A DNA stretch of 64,000 nucleotides from Salinarchaeum sp. Harcht-Bsk1 (GCF_000403645.1 NC_021313.1:1631014-1695013); one strand, 5' to 3'. Shown: positions 15,602 through 25,889, numbered from the stretch's first letter. The notes: generated by a model not told the origin, from the sequence alone. Translations and numbers: made by a program.

Positions 15602-18600
15602 GTGGTTGCGCCCGCTGGCGCGGTCGCGGGTGGACCGGGGGACCCGGGGGACGCAGTGCCGACCCTGGAGGAGGGGAGTACAGGCCTTCGATCGGCGGTC
15701 GACGCGACCGCCGAAGTCGGAAGCGACGCAGGCGTGGAGTCGGGGACCACCAGTCGTGAAGACCTGGCCGGTGGAGACGGCGCCGGTGGGCCGCCGGTCG
15801 ATCCAGCGCTCGAGAACGCGACCGGCGAGACTGAAGTGATCGTCCGCTTCGAGGAGGCCCGGAACACGCCAGGCGCGTCGGCGAACTCCGTGTCGGAGCT
15901 CCAAAATCACGCAGAGCAGACACAGAGTAGCTTCGAGCGGTACGCACGGACTACCGACGCCGTCGAGATCCAGCGCTCCTTCTGGATCACGAATGCGATG
16001 CTGGTGCAGATGAATGCCAGCGAGCTGCCGCCGGGGCAGTTGCTGCAGTTCCAGAACGTCGAGCGGGTCCACCGAAACTTCGAGGTTCGTGCACTTTCCA
16101 CGGAGGCAGACCCGTTGCCGTCGAGTACCGACCAGCCGTCGGCGACGGCACACGGTGGAACCGCTCCGTACAACGGGACCTACGGTCTCCACGTCGTGAA
16201 TGCTACGCGTACGTGGGAAGAGTTCGGTACGATGGGCGGTGGGGTCAACGTAACCGTTCTCGATACCGGCGTCAACACGACGAGTACTGACATCGACATC
16301 TCGGCCTGGGCCGAAGTCGATGGGTACGGAAACGTGGTCGATACGAACGTTTCGAACGCGACGGATTCCGACGGACACGGGACCCACGTGTCGGGTACCG
16401 TAGCTGGGGGCAATGCGAGCGGACAATACATCGGTGTCGCCCCGAACGCGACGCTGAAGCACGGGCAGGTGATTCCCGGCGGTGGCGGGAGCTTCGCACA
16501 GATCGTTGGCGGGATGGAGTGGGCTACGAACGACACCGATAGCGACGTGATCACGATGAGTCTGGGCGCGACTGGCTACCACTCCGAACTGATCGCGCCG
16601 GTCAGAAACGTCCGTGATGCGGGCATTCCACTCTTCGTCGCAACCGGAAACGTGGGAGAGTGGAACAGCGACTCACCGGGGAACGTCTACGAGAGCATCA
16701 GCGTGGGCGCCGTCGACTCCAGCCTCGACGTAGCTGGTTTCTCCAACGGCGAATGGATCGACACGAGTGTAGCGTGGGACGGTGACGCACCCGACTCATG
16801 GCCGAGTCGATACACGGTCCCGGACGTCGTGGCCCCCGGGGTCGATGTTCTGAGCATCAACGGATCGAGCGGTGCGTACGAACAATTTAACGGGACGAGT
16901 ATGGCGACGCCACACGTCGCTGGCGTTGCGGCACTCGTCCTCTCTGTGAACGGAACGCTGAACGACAGCGAGGTCGAACGAACGATCTCCGAGACTGCGT
17001 TCGAACCCCACAACTACGAGGAGCCTGACCATCGCTACGGCACCGGGGTCGTGGACGCGCTCAACGCCACCGCGAGCGTCACCCGGAACACGACCGTCTC
17101 CGGCTGGGTGACGAACGCAACTTCCGGAGCGGGCATCGCGGACGCACTCGTGGAAACGGAGTACGGCCTCCGGACGCGGACGAACGCGACGGGCTACTAC
17201 GAGTTCGAAGTTCCGAGCAACAACCAGACGATCACCGCGGATCCGCTGGGCTTCGAGGCGAACGGCACCGCGGTCAACGCGACCGGCCAGGCGTCCGTCC
17301 AGCAGAACATTACGGTGTCCACTGAGATCGTCGAGGCCCGAATCGTCGAGCGACAGGCTCGCTACACGAACTCCTCGGCTGGATTGAACGTGAGCTACAG
17401 GGTGGCGAACGTTGGGAACTACAACTCCAGTCTCTTCTACCACAATCCGCTCCCCACGCCGAGCACTGCAACGTTGCGCGTTGACGGAAATGCCGTGTCG
17501 TTCGGCCAAAACGTCTCGCTGGGAATCGACGGGCCGACGACTGTTAACATCAGTGTGACGACCAACGACGGCTACTTCGGGATCCTCAGCTTGGAGCAGT
17601 CCTTCTACGGAGAAGGTGGATCGGGCGTGGTTGCTGACACGATTGGACCGAGTACCTACCACGACGATCCGGTGGAGATTCCGGAAGACCTCAACCCCTC
17701 GGCACTTCAGACCCCGATAGACTACGTCGAGAAGAACACGACGCTCGTCCTCAACGACACCACGACGTACGAGGAGCAGATCGGTACCTACCTCGGTAGT
17801 GGCACCTACACGGCGATCATACTGCGCAATCGGGTCTCGTTGGCAGCAGCCAACGGTGCCGATCCGCTAGTGAACTTCACGGATGTCACGCACCTCGTCG
17901 ACATCGGCCTCCTCGTCTCCGAGCCCGACACGTCTGTCACCGGAATTACGTTCGATGGAAACGGCGCCACCGGCGTGCTCGACGTCGAGGCGACCGGCGC
18001 GGAGATCCGCAATGCGACGATCCGCGACGGCGCCGACGGGATCTACCTCGGAACCGGTGTCACGGATGCGATCAGTAACAACAGGTTCCAGAACCTCCTG
18101 AACGGGGTGTACGCCGACGGCGGCGACGTCCGATCGGTCGACAACAACACTGCGACTGGAATCGCGGACCATGGCATCCATCTCCCGGACTCGTGGACGC
18201 CGAACACCACAATAGCCGACAACGACCTGACGATCGACAGCGGGGCCACCGCCGGAATTAACGCCTCGACGAACGTCTCGTCGATTTCCGGCAACCAGAT
18301 CACCCTGAACGGCTCGTCAGCGGACGGAATCGCTACAGGCGGTGCACCCGAGAGCACTGGGACGGTGACGATCGCGGACAACGTGATTTCGGGTGGGTAC
18401 GTCGGCATCGAGGTCGGAGACCCCGGCGCAGACGTCATTCGAAACAATTCGATCTCTGACACCCAGTGGCGCGGGATTTCGGTCGGCTGGACCTACCGGT
18501 CCAGCGCGACCGTCGCGGAGAACGACATCCGGAACGTGGACTTGCAAGGAATCGTCTCTGATCCCTCCATCAACACCGTCTTCCACAACAACACGATCGA

Positions 18601-21600
18601 TGGAGTTGGCCAGTTCGGGATCGAAATTAGGGATAACGGCCCCACGTCCGACAGCAACGTGACGATCTCTAACAATACCATCGTGAACGTCGACCCGTCG
18701 GGCGGCCACACGTCCCGGGCCGTGTTGGTGTTCCAACTGGGCAACGCAGAGATCGTCGACAACAACGTCTCTGATGGGCGAATCCGCGTCGAAAGCGGCG
18801 CGAACGTCACCGCCCGCCGGAACACCGTTACCAACGCCCCGGTCGGATTCGACGTCACCAGAAATAGTAGCAACGTTCGATCGGAACACTCCACGTTCAC
18901 CGACGTCGGTCTCGTATTCCAGACGTCCTCGTTGTTTGGATACACACCGACCAACGTGACATTCGCTGACGCGAACGTGACGACGGCGAATGGAACGGTC
19001 CACATCGCCGACGTTCCAGCGGAGGACGTCGACGTCACGAACCTCTCGCTGGCCGACGGGACCAGGGTCGACGCCTCGGGACACAACGCGAGCCTGGAGC
19101 TCGGTCAGGATCCCTCCAACAGCACGTTCCCGGCGGACTATGGCGACATCGGGGCGTTCCTGAACCTGAGCGAGGAGGGCCCCGGCTCGCAGATCGACGT
19201 CAACGTCACCTACGACGACGCCGACGCCTCGGGGCTCCGCGAGGACACCCTCGAAGTCCACCGGTACAACGGCACGGGCTGGGAGACTGTCTCCACCACC
19301 GGCGTCGACACCGCAACGAACGACGTCTGGGCCTCGGTAACCAGCTTCAGCACCTTCGCACCACTCGCTGAGGAAACGCAGGGGACCTTCAACGTCACCA
19401 GCGTCGAGTCCAACGCCTCGACCGTTCTCGAGGGCGAGACGGTCCAGGTGAACGCGACGATCAACAACACCGGCGACCGATCCGGGACGCAGAACGTCAC
19501 ACTGGACGTCAACGGTTCGGTCGGCACCGTCGATCACGAGAACGTCACGCTCGATCCCGGCAACGAAACGACGGTGTCGCTGAACTGGACGACCCAGTCC
19601 GGGCAGGCCGGCGACTACGACGCGACGGTCACCACGGCGCAGGACACCAACTCGACGGCCGTGCGGGTCGATGCGCCGGCGAACTTCTCGGTGAACGTCA
19701 CGGGGTCGAACTCGCCAGTGCAGGAAGGCGAGACCCTCGACGTGAACGCGACGATCGAGAACGTCGGTGACCGGAACGCCACCCAGACGGTGAACCTCAC
19801 CGCCGGCGGCACGCAGCGCGACAGCCAGTCGCTGACGGTGAACGCCACCGAGTCGAAGCACGTCACGCTCCAGTGGGCCACCACCGACGGTGACGCTGGC
19901 GACTACACCGCCAACGTCAGCTCCGAGAACGACACCGACGGAGCGAGCGTCACCGTCCAGGAGCCCGCGAACTTCTCGGTCACGAACGTCACGACGAACG
20001 CTCCGGTAACGGAGGGCGAGACGCTCGACGTGAGCGCCACGATCGAGAACGTCGGCGACGTCGAGGGGACCCAGACGATCAATCTCACCGTCGATGGCAC
20101 GGAGGAGACCACCCAGTCGCTCACGCTCAACGCCGGCGAGTCCTCGACGGAGACGCTCTCGTGGACGACGACCGCCGGGGACAACGGCACGCATACCGTC
20201 GCGATCAACTCCGAGAACGACTCCGCCTCGACGACCGTGACGGTCCAGACGCCGGCGAACTTCTCGGTCCAGATCGACGACACGAATTCGGCCGTCGTCG
20301 AGGGGGACACCCTGCAGGTGAACGCGACGGTGAACAACACCGGGGGGACGACTGCGACCCAGAACGTCACGCTCGCGCTGAACGGCACGCAGGAAGACTC
20401 TGAGTCGGTTTCGCTGAACGGGGGCGAGAACCAATCGGTGACGCTGAACTGGAGTACCACCGACGGCGACGCAGGAGACTACACCGCCGCCGTGAACACC
20501 TCGAACGACTCCGCGACGACGAGCGTCACCGTCCAGGAGCCCGCAAACTTCTCCGTGACGGCGATCAGTTCGAACGCGCCCGTGACGGAGGGAGCGAACC
20601 TGACCGTCGACGCCACGATCCAGAACGTCGGCGACGTGAGCGGGACGCGAAACATCACACTCGCACTCAACGACAGCGTGGGGGTCCAGGACTACCAGTC
20701 GGTGTCACTGGGCGCCGGGAACCAGACGACGCTGACCCTGAACTGGACGACCGCCGGGGGCGACGCCGGTGACTACAACGCGACGGTGAACGCGAGCGAC
20801 GACAGCAACGCGACGAGCGTCCGGGTCGACGCGCCAGCCTACTTCGCGGTCGAGAGCGTCACGTCACCGAACGCGCCGGTCGTCGAAGGCGAGACCCTGC
20901 AGGTGAACGCGACGATCAACAACACCGGCGACCTGAGCGCGACCCAGAACGTCACGCTCGAACTCAACGGGTCGGTCGGGGTCGTCGACAATCAGTCCGT
21001 CTCGCTCGGCGCCGAGAGTCAGACCACCATCGCGCTGAACTGGACCACCGCCGACGGGGACGTGGGAGACTACACTGCTTCGGTGAACTCCTCGAACGAG
21101 TCCACGTCGACGTCCGTCCGCGTCGACGAGCCCGCGAACTTCAGCGTCACCGTCGACAGCACGAACTCGCCAGTCGTCGAGAACGACACGCTGCAGGTGA
21201 ACGCGACGATCCAGAACGTGGGGGACCGAAACGGCAGCCAGACGGTCAACCTCTCGATCAACGGCAGCGTGGGCGAGGTTGACAACCAGACCATCACGCT
21301 GGACGTCGGCGAATCGACGACGCACACGTTCAACTGGACGACCGGCAGCGGTGACAACGGCAACTACACCGCCACCGTAAACTCGGCGAACGCCAGCGCT
21401 TCGAGCCCCGTCGAGGTGCTCGCGCCAGCGAACTTCACGGTGAACGTCACCGGGTCGAACTCGCCAGTGACCGAGGGCGACACCCTGCAGGTCAACGCGA
21501 CGGTGAACAACACCGGCGACGTGGCCGCCACCCAGAACGTCACGCTGGAACTGAATGGAACCGGCGACGTCGCGTCGCAGAACGTCACGCTCGACGGCGG

Positions 21601-22801
21601 CAACGCGATTGCGATCGCACTGAACTGGACGACCGACGGACGGGACGCCGGCAACTACACCGCGACAGTGGCCTCCGACGACGGCAACGACACCGTGGCC
21701 GTCGAGATCCAGGACGCGGCCGTCTACTTCGAGGTCTCGAACGTCTCCGCGCCGGGATCGATCACCGAGGGCGACAGCTACACGGTCACGGCCAACGTGA
21801 CGAACGTCGGTTCGGCGAACGCCACCCAGAACGTCTCCTACCTGCTGGGTGGCACGGTGCAGACGACCGAGACGAACGTGAGCCTCAACGCGAGCGAGAG
21901 GGTCGAGGTCACGTTCTCCGCGACCAACGGCACGCCCGGCGAGTACACCCAGGCGATCCGGACCGCGAACGAGACCGTCGCGACCGCAAATCTGACCGTG
22001 AACGCCGAGAGCAGCGGCGGTGGCGGTGGCGGCGGAGGCGGCGTCTTCCTCCCGCCGCCGAGCGACGACGGCGGCCCGTCGTTCACGATCACGTCGATCG
22101 ATCTTGCCAGCGACGAGGTCGGCGTCGGCGAGTCCGTCAGCGTGGACGTACGCGTCGACAACGACGGCAACGAGGACGGCGAGTACACCGCCACGCTCAC
22201 CGCCGACGGTCAAACGGTCGACAGCGAGACCCTGTCGATCAACGCCAACTGGCACGAGACGTTCACGCTCTCGGCGACCTTCGACGAGGCGGGCACCTAC
22301 CAGCTCGCGATCGACGGCGAGTCTGCAGGTACCGTCACGGTGACTGGCGCTGCCGACCTCGTGGTCACGGATCGGCGTATCGACGCCACCGAGGTCGACG
22401 CCGGCCAGTCGGTGACCGTGACCACGATCGTGTCGAACGAGGGGAGCGGCGAGGGGAGTCGGACGGTCGAACTCGTGGTCGGGGGCGAAACCGTCGCCTC
22501 CGAGACGGTCACGCTCGCGCCCGGGGAGTCCGCCACGGTCACCCTCGAGCACACCTTCGCCGAGTCGGGCAGCTACGACGTCAGTCTCGGTGGCGAACAG
22601 CTCCAGACCGTCGAGGTCTCCGAGTCTCAGGCCGACGACGGGAGCGGTGACGGCGATGGCGGTGCAGGCGGTGACGGCGGGGGAGACGACGGCGGATTCC
22701 CGGTTCTGCTCGTGTTGGGTGTGCTCGGCGTGCTCGTCGCCGCAGGCTCGATCGGCTTCTTCGTCTACGGCGACGAACTGGCCGAACTGCTCGGCGAGTA
22801 A
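15602..22801 (+). CDS. giant subtilisin-like surface protease with beta-helix and CARDB repeats
   Basis: 2399 residues from the first in-frame start (GTG 15602). Layout: propeptide-like region (about 75-165); S8 subtilase domain with Asp in VTVLDTGVN, His in DSDGHGTHVSG and Ser in NGTSMATPHVAG; a carboxypeptidase-regulatory-like beta domain (VSGWVTNATSGAGIADALVETEYG); a parallel beta-helix with NNxF/NxI turns (about 720-1190); about nine CARDB-like repeats of 95-98 residues; a Gly-rich linker; two more CARDB-like domains; an acidic Gly linker and a C-terminal membrane helix (FPVLLVLGVLGVLVAAGSIGFFVYG). It should be an exported, anchored, heavily N-glycosylated protease. In-frame codons before 15602 encode the hydrophobic core of a signal peptide but lack a start codon, so the true N-terminus is probably disrupted by a frameshift. 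Confidence 0.85.
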   Translation: MVAPAGAVAGGPGDPGDAVPTLEEGSTGLRSAVDATAEVGSDAGVESGTTSREDLAGGDGAGGPPVDPALENATGETEVIVRFEEARNTPGASANSVSELQNHAEQTQSSFERYARTTDAVEIQRSFWITNAMLVQMNASELPPGQLLQFQNVERVHRNFEVRALSTEADPLPSSTDQPSATAHGGTAPYNGTYGLHVVNATRTWEEFGTMGGGVNVTVLDTGVNTTSTDIDISAWAEVDGYGNVVDTNVSNATDSDGHGTHVSGTVAGGNASGQYIGVAPNATLKHGQVIPGGGGSFAQIVGGMEWATNDTDSDVITMSLGATGYHSELIAPVRNVRDAGIPLFVATGNVGEWNSDSPGNVYESISVGAVDSSLDVAGFSNGEWIDTSVAWDGDAPDSWPSRYTVPDVVAPGVDVLSINGSSGAYEQFNGTSMATPHVAGVAALVLSVNGTLNDSEVERTISETAFEPHNYEEPDHRYGTGVVDALNATASVTRNTTVSGWVTNATSGAGIADALVETEYGLRTRTNATGYYEFEVPSNNQTITADPLGFEANGTAVNATGQASVQQNITVSTEIVEARIVERQARYTNSSAGLNVSYRVANVGNYNSSLFYHNPLPTPSTATLRVDGNAVSFGQNVSLGIDGPTTVNISVTTNDGYFGILSLEQSFYGEGGSGVVADTIGPSTYHDDPVEIPEDLNPSALQTPIDYVEKNTTLVLNDTTTYEEQIGTYLGSGTYTAIILRNRVSLAAANGADPLVNFTDVTHLVDIGLLVSEPDTSVTGITFDGNGATGVLDVEATGAEIRNATIRDGADGIYLGTGVTDAISNNRFQNLLNGVYADGGDVRSVDNNTATGIADHGIHLPDSWTPNTTIADNDLTIDSGATAGINASTNVSSISGNQITLNGSSADGIATGGAPESTGTVTIADNVISGGYVGIEVGDPGADVIRNNSISDTQWRGISVGWTYRSSATVAENDIRNVDLQGIVSDPSINTVFHNNTIDGVGQFGIEIRDNGPTSDSNVTISNNTIVNVDPSGGHTSRAVLVFQLGNAEIVDNNVSDGRIRVESGANVTARRNTVTNAPVGFDVTRNSSNVRSEHSTFTDVGLVFQTSSLFGYTPTNVTFADANVTTANGTVHIADVPAEDVDVTNLSLADGTRVDASGHNASLELGQDPSNSTFPADYGDIGAFLNLSEEGPGSQIDVNVTYDDADASGLREDTLEVHRYNGTGWETVSTTGVDTATNDVWASVTSFSTFAPLAEETQGTFNVTSVESNASTVLEGETVQVNATINNTGDRSGTQNVTLDVNGSVGTVDHENVTLDPGNETTVSLNWTTQSGQAGDYDATVTTAQDTNSTAVRVDAPANFSVNVTGSNSPVQEGETLDVNATIENVGDRNATQTVNLTAGGTQRDSQSLTVNATESKHVTLQWATTDGDAGDYTANVSSENDTDGASVTVQEPANFSVTNVTTNAPVTEGETLDVSATIENVGDVEGTQTINLTVDGTEETTQSLTLNAGESSTETLSWTTTAGDNGTHTVAINSENDSASTTVTVQTPANFSVQIDDTNSAVVEGDTLQVNATVNNTGGTTATQNVTLALNGTQEDSESVSLNGGENQSVTLNWSTTDGDAGDYTAAVNTSNDSATTSVTVQEPANFSVTAISSNAPVTEGANLTVDATIQNVGDVSGTRNITLALNDSVGVQDYQSVSLGAGNQTTLTLNWTTAGGDAGDYNATVNASDDSNATSVRVDAPAYFAVESVTSPNAPVVEGETLQVNATINNTGDLSATQNVTLELNGSVGVVDNQSVSLGAESQTTIALNWTTADGDVGDYTASVNSSNESTSTSVRVDEPANFSVTVDSTNSPVVENDTLQVNATIQNVGDRNGSQTVNLSINGSVGEVDNQTITLDVGESTTHTFNWTTGSGDNGNYTATVNSANASASSPVEVLAPANFTVNVTGSNSPVTEGDTLQVNATVNNTGDVAATQNVTLELNGTGDVASQNVTLDGGNAIAIALNWTTDGRDAGNYTATVASDDGNDTVAVEIQDAAVYFEVSNVSAPGSITEGDSYTVTANVTNVGSANATQNVSYLLGGTVQTTETNVSLNASERVEVTFSATNGTPGEYTQAIRTANETVATANLTVNAESSGGGGGGGGGVFLPPPSDDGGPSFTITSIDLASDEVGVGESVSVDVRVDNDGNEDGEYTATLTADGQTVDSETLSINANWHETFTLSATFDEAGTYQLAIDGESAGTVTVTGAADLVVTDRRIDATEVDAGQSVTVTTIVSNEGSGEGSRTVELVVGGETVASETVTLAPGESATVTLEHTFAESGSYDVSLGGEQLQTVEVSESQADDGSGDGDGGAGGDGGGDDGGFPVLLVLGVLGVLVAAGSIGFFVYGDELAELLGE
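19385..22005 (+). repeat. tandem CARDB-coding repeats
   Basis: About nine consecutive units of roughly 290 bp. Most begin ANFSV, then EG(E/D)TLxVNATIxNxGD, then TQNVTLxLNGS, NWTT..GDxGDYTA and end in VRVDEP or VTVQEP. Codons are closely similar between units (for example the AACGCGACGAT stretch), pointing to recent duplication or gene conversion within the protease gene. These are protein repeats, not a CRISPR array. Confidence 0.8.
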
Positions 22802-22849
22802 CGGTCGCAGTTCGGTCGGTCTCCTCGCCGTCGGCCCGAACCCTCCAGG

Positions 22850-23403
22850 TGTCGGTGCCAGCGACTCAGTTCGGACCTGTGGAAACGGTCGTGACCGAGC
22901 ACGACACTGCCGGGGCTCTCGGCCAGCTTCGACGAGCCCGAGCCTACCAACTCGGGGCGACGGTGAGTCCGCAGGCACCCGCACGGTGACCGGCGAGCCC
23001 GATCTCGACGTCACTGACGTGTCGCTGACGAGACCGACGTTTCACCCGGAGAGGGCGTCCTGGTGACCGCCACTCCCGCGAACGACGGCTCTGCCGGTTG
23101 GTCGACGGACCGCAGACTGGTCGTCGACGGCGATCACGTGACGAGTTCGTCGGTCACGGTAGCGGCCGACAGCTCCTAGACCGCGACCTTGGGGCACCCG
23201 TTCGACACGGCTGGCGAGCAACTCGTCGCAGTCGGGGGCGAGACTGCGGGGCGGTCATGGTCGCATCCGAGACTGGTTCCAACGACTCGTCGGGTAACGG
23301 CGGGAGCGGTGGTGGCGGCATGCCCGGCTCCGGGCCTATCGTTGCGCTGCTGGGTATCGTCGGTGGGCTGCTCCTCGCCGGACGGGCGAGAACGAGCCGA
23401 TAG
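22850..23403 (+). pseudogene. decayed CARDB/PGF-CTERM-like tail
   Basis: This 600-base gap after the protease holds a broken copy of a surface-protein tail. Pieces read in different frames: a stretch like the LSATFDEAG..DGESAGTVTVTG region of the protease (22917-22990), then EPDLDVTDVSL, then VLVTATPANDGSAG, LVVDGDHVTSSSVTVAADSS followed by a stop, then HPFDTAGEQLVAVGGETAG and finally DSSGNGGSGGGGMPGSGPIV plus a hydrophobic helix and basic tail. The end resembles a PGF-CTERM sorting signal with PGS in place of PGF. Several frameshifts and one stop make it non-coding. It may be the former end of the upstream gene or a dead paralogue. Confidence 0.65.
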
Positions 23404-23460
23404 CCGGAGGTCTCCCGACGCGACAACGTGAACAACTGGACGCTACGGTCGCAGTATTCG

Positions 23461-24255
23461 CTAGTCCGATTCGGTTTCGGTGCCACCGTCGTCATCGCCG
23501 GGGCCCGCGTTGGTGGGCGGGCCGCCGTCACCGGTTTCGCCGGCACCCTCGGGCGGTCCGCCAGCGGTCTGGTTCCCAGCGGAATCGCTCGCGTTCGCCG
23601 GCGGGCCTGCGTGGTCGGGGCCGTTCTCACCGGGACCGCCTCGCTCGCTCGCATTCGCTGGCGGGCCGGCGAAGTCCGGAATGTGATCGGCTGCGGGGTT
23701 ATTATCGAGCACGAACGCCGCGACGGCGTACCCGATGCCGCCCTCGCTCTCGTTTGCGTCGAGACTGTTCACGAAATCCGACACGAGCTGGCCGAAGCCG
23801 GACTCCGTGCCGTTTGCAGCCTCGTCCTCGTCGGTCTCGTTGGCATCTTCGTCCTCGTCGGTCTCGTTAACATCCTCGTCCTCCTCGGTCTCGTTGGCAT
23901 CCTCGTCCTCCGGGAGTTCGAGGGTCGCAGTCGTGGACGTCGAGTGGTTCGCGGCCGTGGCGTTCAGGACGATCCCGACGGATTCGTTTGGCGCGACCAG
24001 CGAGACCGCCCCGTTCGCGTCGGTGGTGTACTCGCCGGTGCCGTCGTAACTCGCGTTTTCGTCGACCGTACCGACGGCGACCGAAGCGTTCGCGGCAGCG
24101 GCGTCGTCGTGAGTGACCGTTACGGTGGCCGAGCCGTCGTCGGCCTGTTCGACCTCGAGTTCGAGCTCCCCGTCGGCAGCGACCGCACCAGGGGCGACCG
24201 CGAGTCCCAGGATCGCCATCGCCGTCACGAGGAGGAGCGTTGACGTTCGCGTCAT
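23461..24255 (-). CDS. secreted acidic Asn/Thr-rich surface protein
   Basis: 264 residues with a clear signal peptide (STLLLVTAMAILGLAVAPGAVA, cut near AVA/AD). A beta-sandwich-like domain (about 25-115, ELELEVEQADDGSATVTVTHDD..) is followed by an acidic repeat with the nine-residue unit EDEDANETD about 3.5 times, each giving an N-x-T sequon, then a helical stretch and a Gly/Pro tail with repeated AGPPANAS. It should be an N-glycosylated secreted or S-layer-associated protein. There is no C-terminal anchor. The family is not recognised. A TATA-like TTTATGC lies about 27 bases upstream. Confidence 0.7.
   Translation of the reverse strand: MTRTSTLLLVTAMAILGLAVAPGAVAADGELELEVEQADDGSATVTVTHDDAAAANASVAVGTVDENASYDGTGEYTTDANGAVSLVAPNESVGIVLNATAANHSTSTTATLELPEDEDANETEEDEDVNETDEDEDANETDEDEAANGTESGFGQLVSDFVNSLDANESEGGIGYAVAAFVLDNNPAADHIPDFAGPPANASERGGPGENGPDHAGPPANASDSAGNQTAGGPPEGAGETGDGGPPTNAGPGDDDGGTETESD
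23822..23916 (-). repeat. 27-bp tandem repeat inside the acidic secreted protein
   Basis: Units begin CTCGTT at 23836, 23863 and 23890 with a 27-base period and encode the nonapeptide EDEDANETD with small changes (including one AAC/GGC difference). An in-frame repeat like this can expand or contract without breaking the frame. Confidence 0.75.
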
Positions 24256-24415
24256 GCTACCCGATCCACGCCACGATTAGAGCATAAACCCGGCAGCTCG
24301 TTTACCAAAGTGAACCGGACTGGATTATCCCTCCAGAATCGTTTGTAGCGTTTATACGACGTTCTGAGCGTTCAATCGGGAGTAGTTCGCGATCGCACAC
24401 AGCGACGCCGGCCGC

Positions 24416-25735
24416 TCAATCGTCGCCAGCGCGATCGACCAGTGCGGCCGCGTGCTCGGCCGCCCGCTCGCGCACGCCGGCCGCATCGAGCGTCGTCACC
24501 TCGCGATCCTCCATCAGCACCTGACCGTCGCAGACGGTGTGGCGAACGTCGCTGCCGCGGGCGGCGTACGCGAGGTGGCTCACCAGGTCGTGGGCAGGCG
24601 TGAGGTGGGCGGCGTCGAGATCGATCACTGCCAGGTCGGCTGCCGCGCCAGGCTCGATCCGACCGGCGTCGATCCCAAGGACGTCGGCGCCCCCGGTGGT
24701 CGCCATTGCCACCGCAGCCTCGGCGGCGACGGCCGAAGCGTCGTTCGCCGCCAGCTTGCCGATCATCGCCGCGTCGCGGAGTTCGTCGAACACGTCGAGA
24801 TCGTTGTTCGACGCGGCGCCGTCGGTGCCGATCGCGACGGGGACGTCGTGGTCGAGCAGTAGCTGGATCGGGGCCATGCCGCTCGCGAGCTTCATGTTCG
24901 AGGCTGGGCAGTGGACGACGCCGCTCCCGGTCTCCGCGAGCAGCTCAATCTCGGTGGTATCCACGTGAACGCAGTGGGCGAGCGCGGAGTTCTCACCGAG
25001 CAAGCCGAGGTCGTCGGCGACCGAGAGCGGTCGCTCGTCGTGCTCGCGGACGAAGGGATGGACCTCGTCCGCGGTTTCGTTGGCGTGGAAGTGTAGGGGG
25101 AGATCGGCCTGGGCCGCGGCCTCCGCGAGTTCCCCGAGTGCGTCTTCGCTCACCGTCGTGAGGCTGTGGGGCTGGATCGTCGTCGAGATGCGACCGTCTG
25201 CGGCACCGTCGAGGGCCTTCGCGACGGCGACGCTCTCCTCGACGTCCGCCGCAGCCGCGTCGTCGTCCTTCCCGACGGTGATCGCGGTGTGGCCGAGCAC
25301 TGCGCGCACGCCGGCCGCCTCGACGGCCTCGGCGATCCGGTCGACCTCGAAGTACATGTCGGAGAACGTGGTCGTCCCCGACCGAATCATCTCGAGGATG
25401 CCGAGCTCGGCGCCGACGCGGACGTCCCCGGGTGTCAGTTCGGCCTCGACGGGCCAGATGTCCTCCTGGAGCCAGGCGTCGAGGGGCTTGTCGTCGGCCA
25501 GGCCGCGGAGGAGCGTCATTGCGACGTGCGTGTGTGCGTTGATCAGCCCCGGGATCACGAGGTCACCCTCGGCGTCGAGTTCCGCCGCGACGTCGGCGCC
25601 CTCGACGTCGTCGATCGCGGCCGGATCGTCGACCGCGAGGATCGTACCCTCGTCCTCATCGACGAGCACGTCGGCTTCCTCGATCGTCATGTCGGGGCGG
25701 AGGACCTGTCCACCCGTGATGCGAAGCGTGGTCAT
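24416..25735 (-). CDS. mtaD: 5-methylthioadenosine/S-adenosylhomocysteine deaminase-type amidohydrolase
   Basis: 439 residues. The amidohydrolase metal ligands are seen as INAHTHVAM, LHFHANE, ALAHCVH and the aspartate in IGTDGAASNNDLD. The MtaD/TrzN-like signatures RGLADDKPLDAWLQEDIWP and VVHCPASNMKLASG place it with the MTA/SAH deaminases (also 5'-deoxyadenosine deaminase DadD in methanogens) rather than with guanine deaminase. It would convert these adenosine derivatives to inosine forms, part of SAM-product salvage together with ahcY at 14032. The N-terminal ITGGQVLRPD and C-terminal DLAVIDLDAAHLTP strands complete the composite beta domain. Monocistronic. Confidence 0.85.
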   Translation of the reverse strand: MTTLRITGGQVLRPDMTIEEADVLVDEDEGTILAVDDPAAIDDVEGADVAAELDAEGDLVIPGLINAHTHVAMTLLRGLADDKPLDAWLQEDIWPVEAELTPGDVRVGAELGILEMIRSGTTTFSDMYFEVDRIAEAVEAAGVRAVLGHTAITVGKDDDAAAADVEESVAVAKALDGAADGRISTTIQPHSLTTVSEDALGELAEAAAQADLPLHFHANETADEVHPFVREHDERPLSVADDLGLLGENSALAHCVHVDTTEIELLAETGSGVVHCPASNMKLASGMAPIQLLLDHDVPVAIGTDGAASNNDLDVFDELRDAAMIGKLAANDASAVAAEAAVAMATTGGADVLGIDAGRIEPGAAADLAVIDLDAAHLTPAHDLVSHLAYAARGSDVRHTVCDGQVLMEDREVTTLDAAGVRERAAEHAAALVDRAGDD

Positions 25736-25889
25736 GTTCGTTGCTGTGGAGTGGGACGCCTTCAGTCCGCCGATGGGGTCATCGTATGGGACGTATCGCT
25801 ATCGAGCGCCGCGGCGATCGTGATCCCAGCACGTGGCCAGGGTGAGAACGGGGACCTGGTGGTTTCCACTGAGTGATACCATATTCTCA

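Noticed and set aside
19385-22005. Regularly spaced repeats that could suggest a CRISPR array
   Set aside because: The period is about 290 bp and the repeats code for CARDB domains. There are no 28-38 bp repeats with unique spacers, and no cas genes.
20864-23014. A 716-codon minus-strand open frame inside the CARDB repeats
   Set aside because: Its own repeats merely mirror the CARDB units on the other strand, and the composition is that of a shadow frame.
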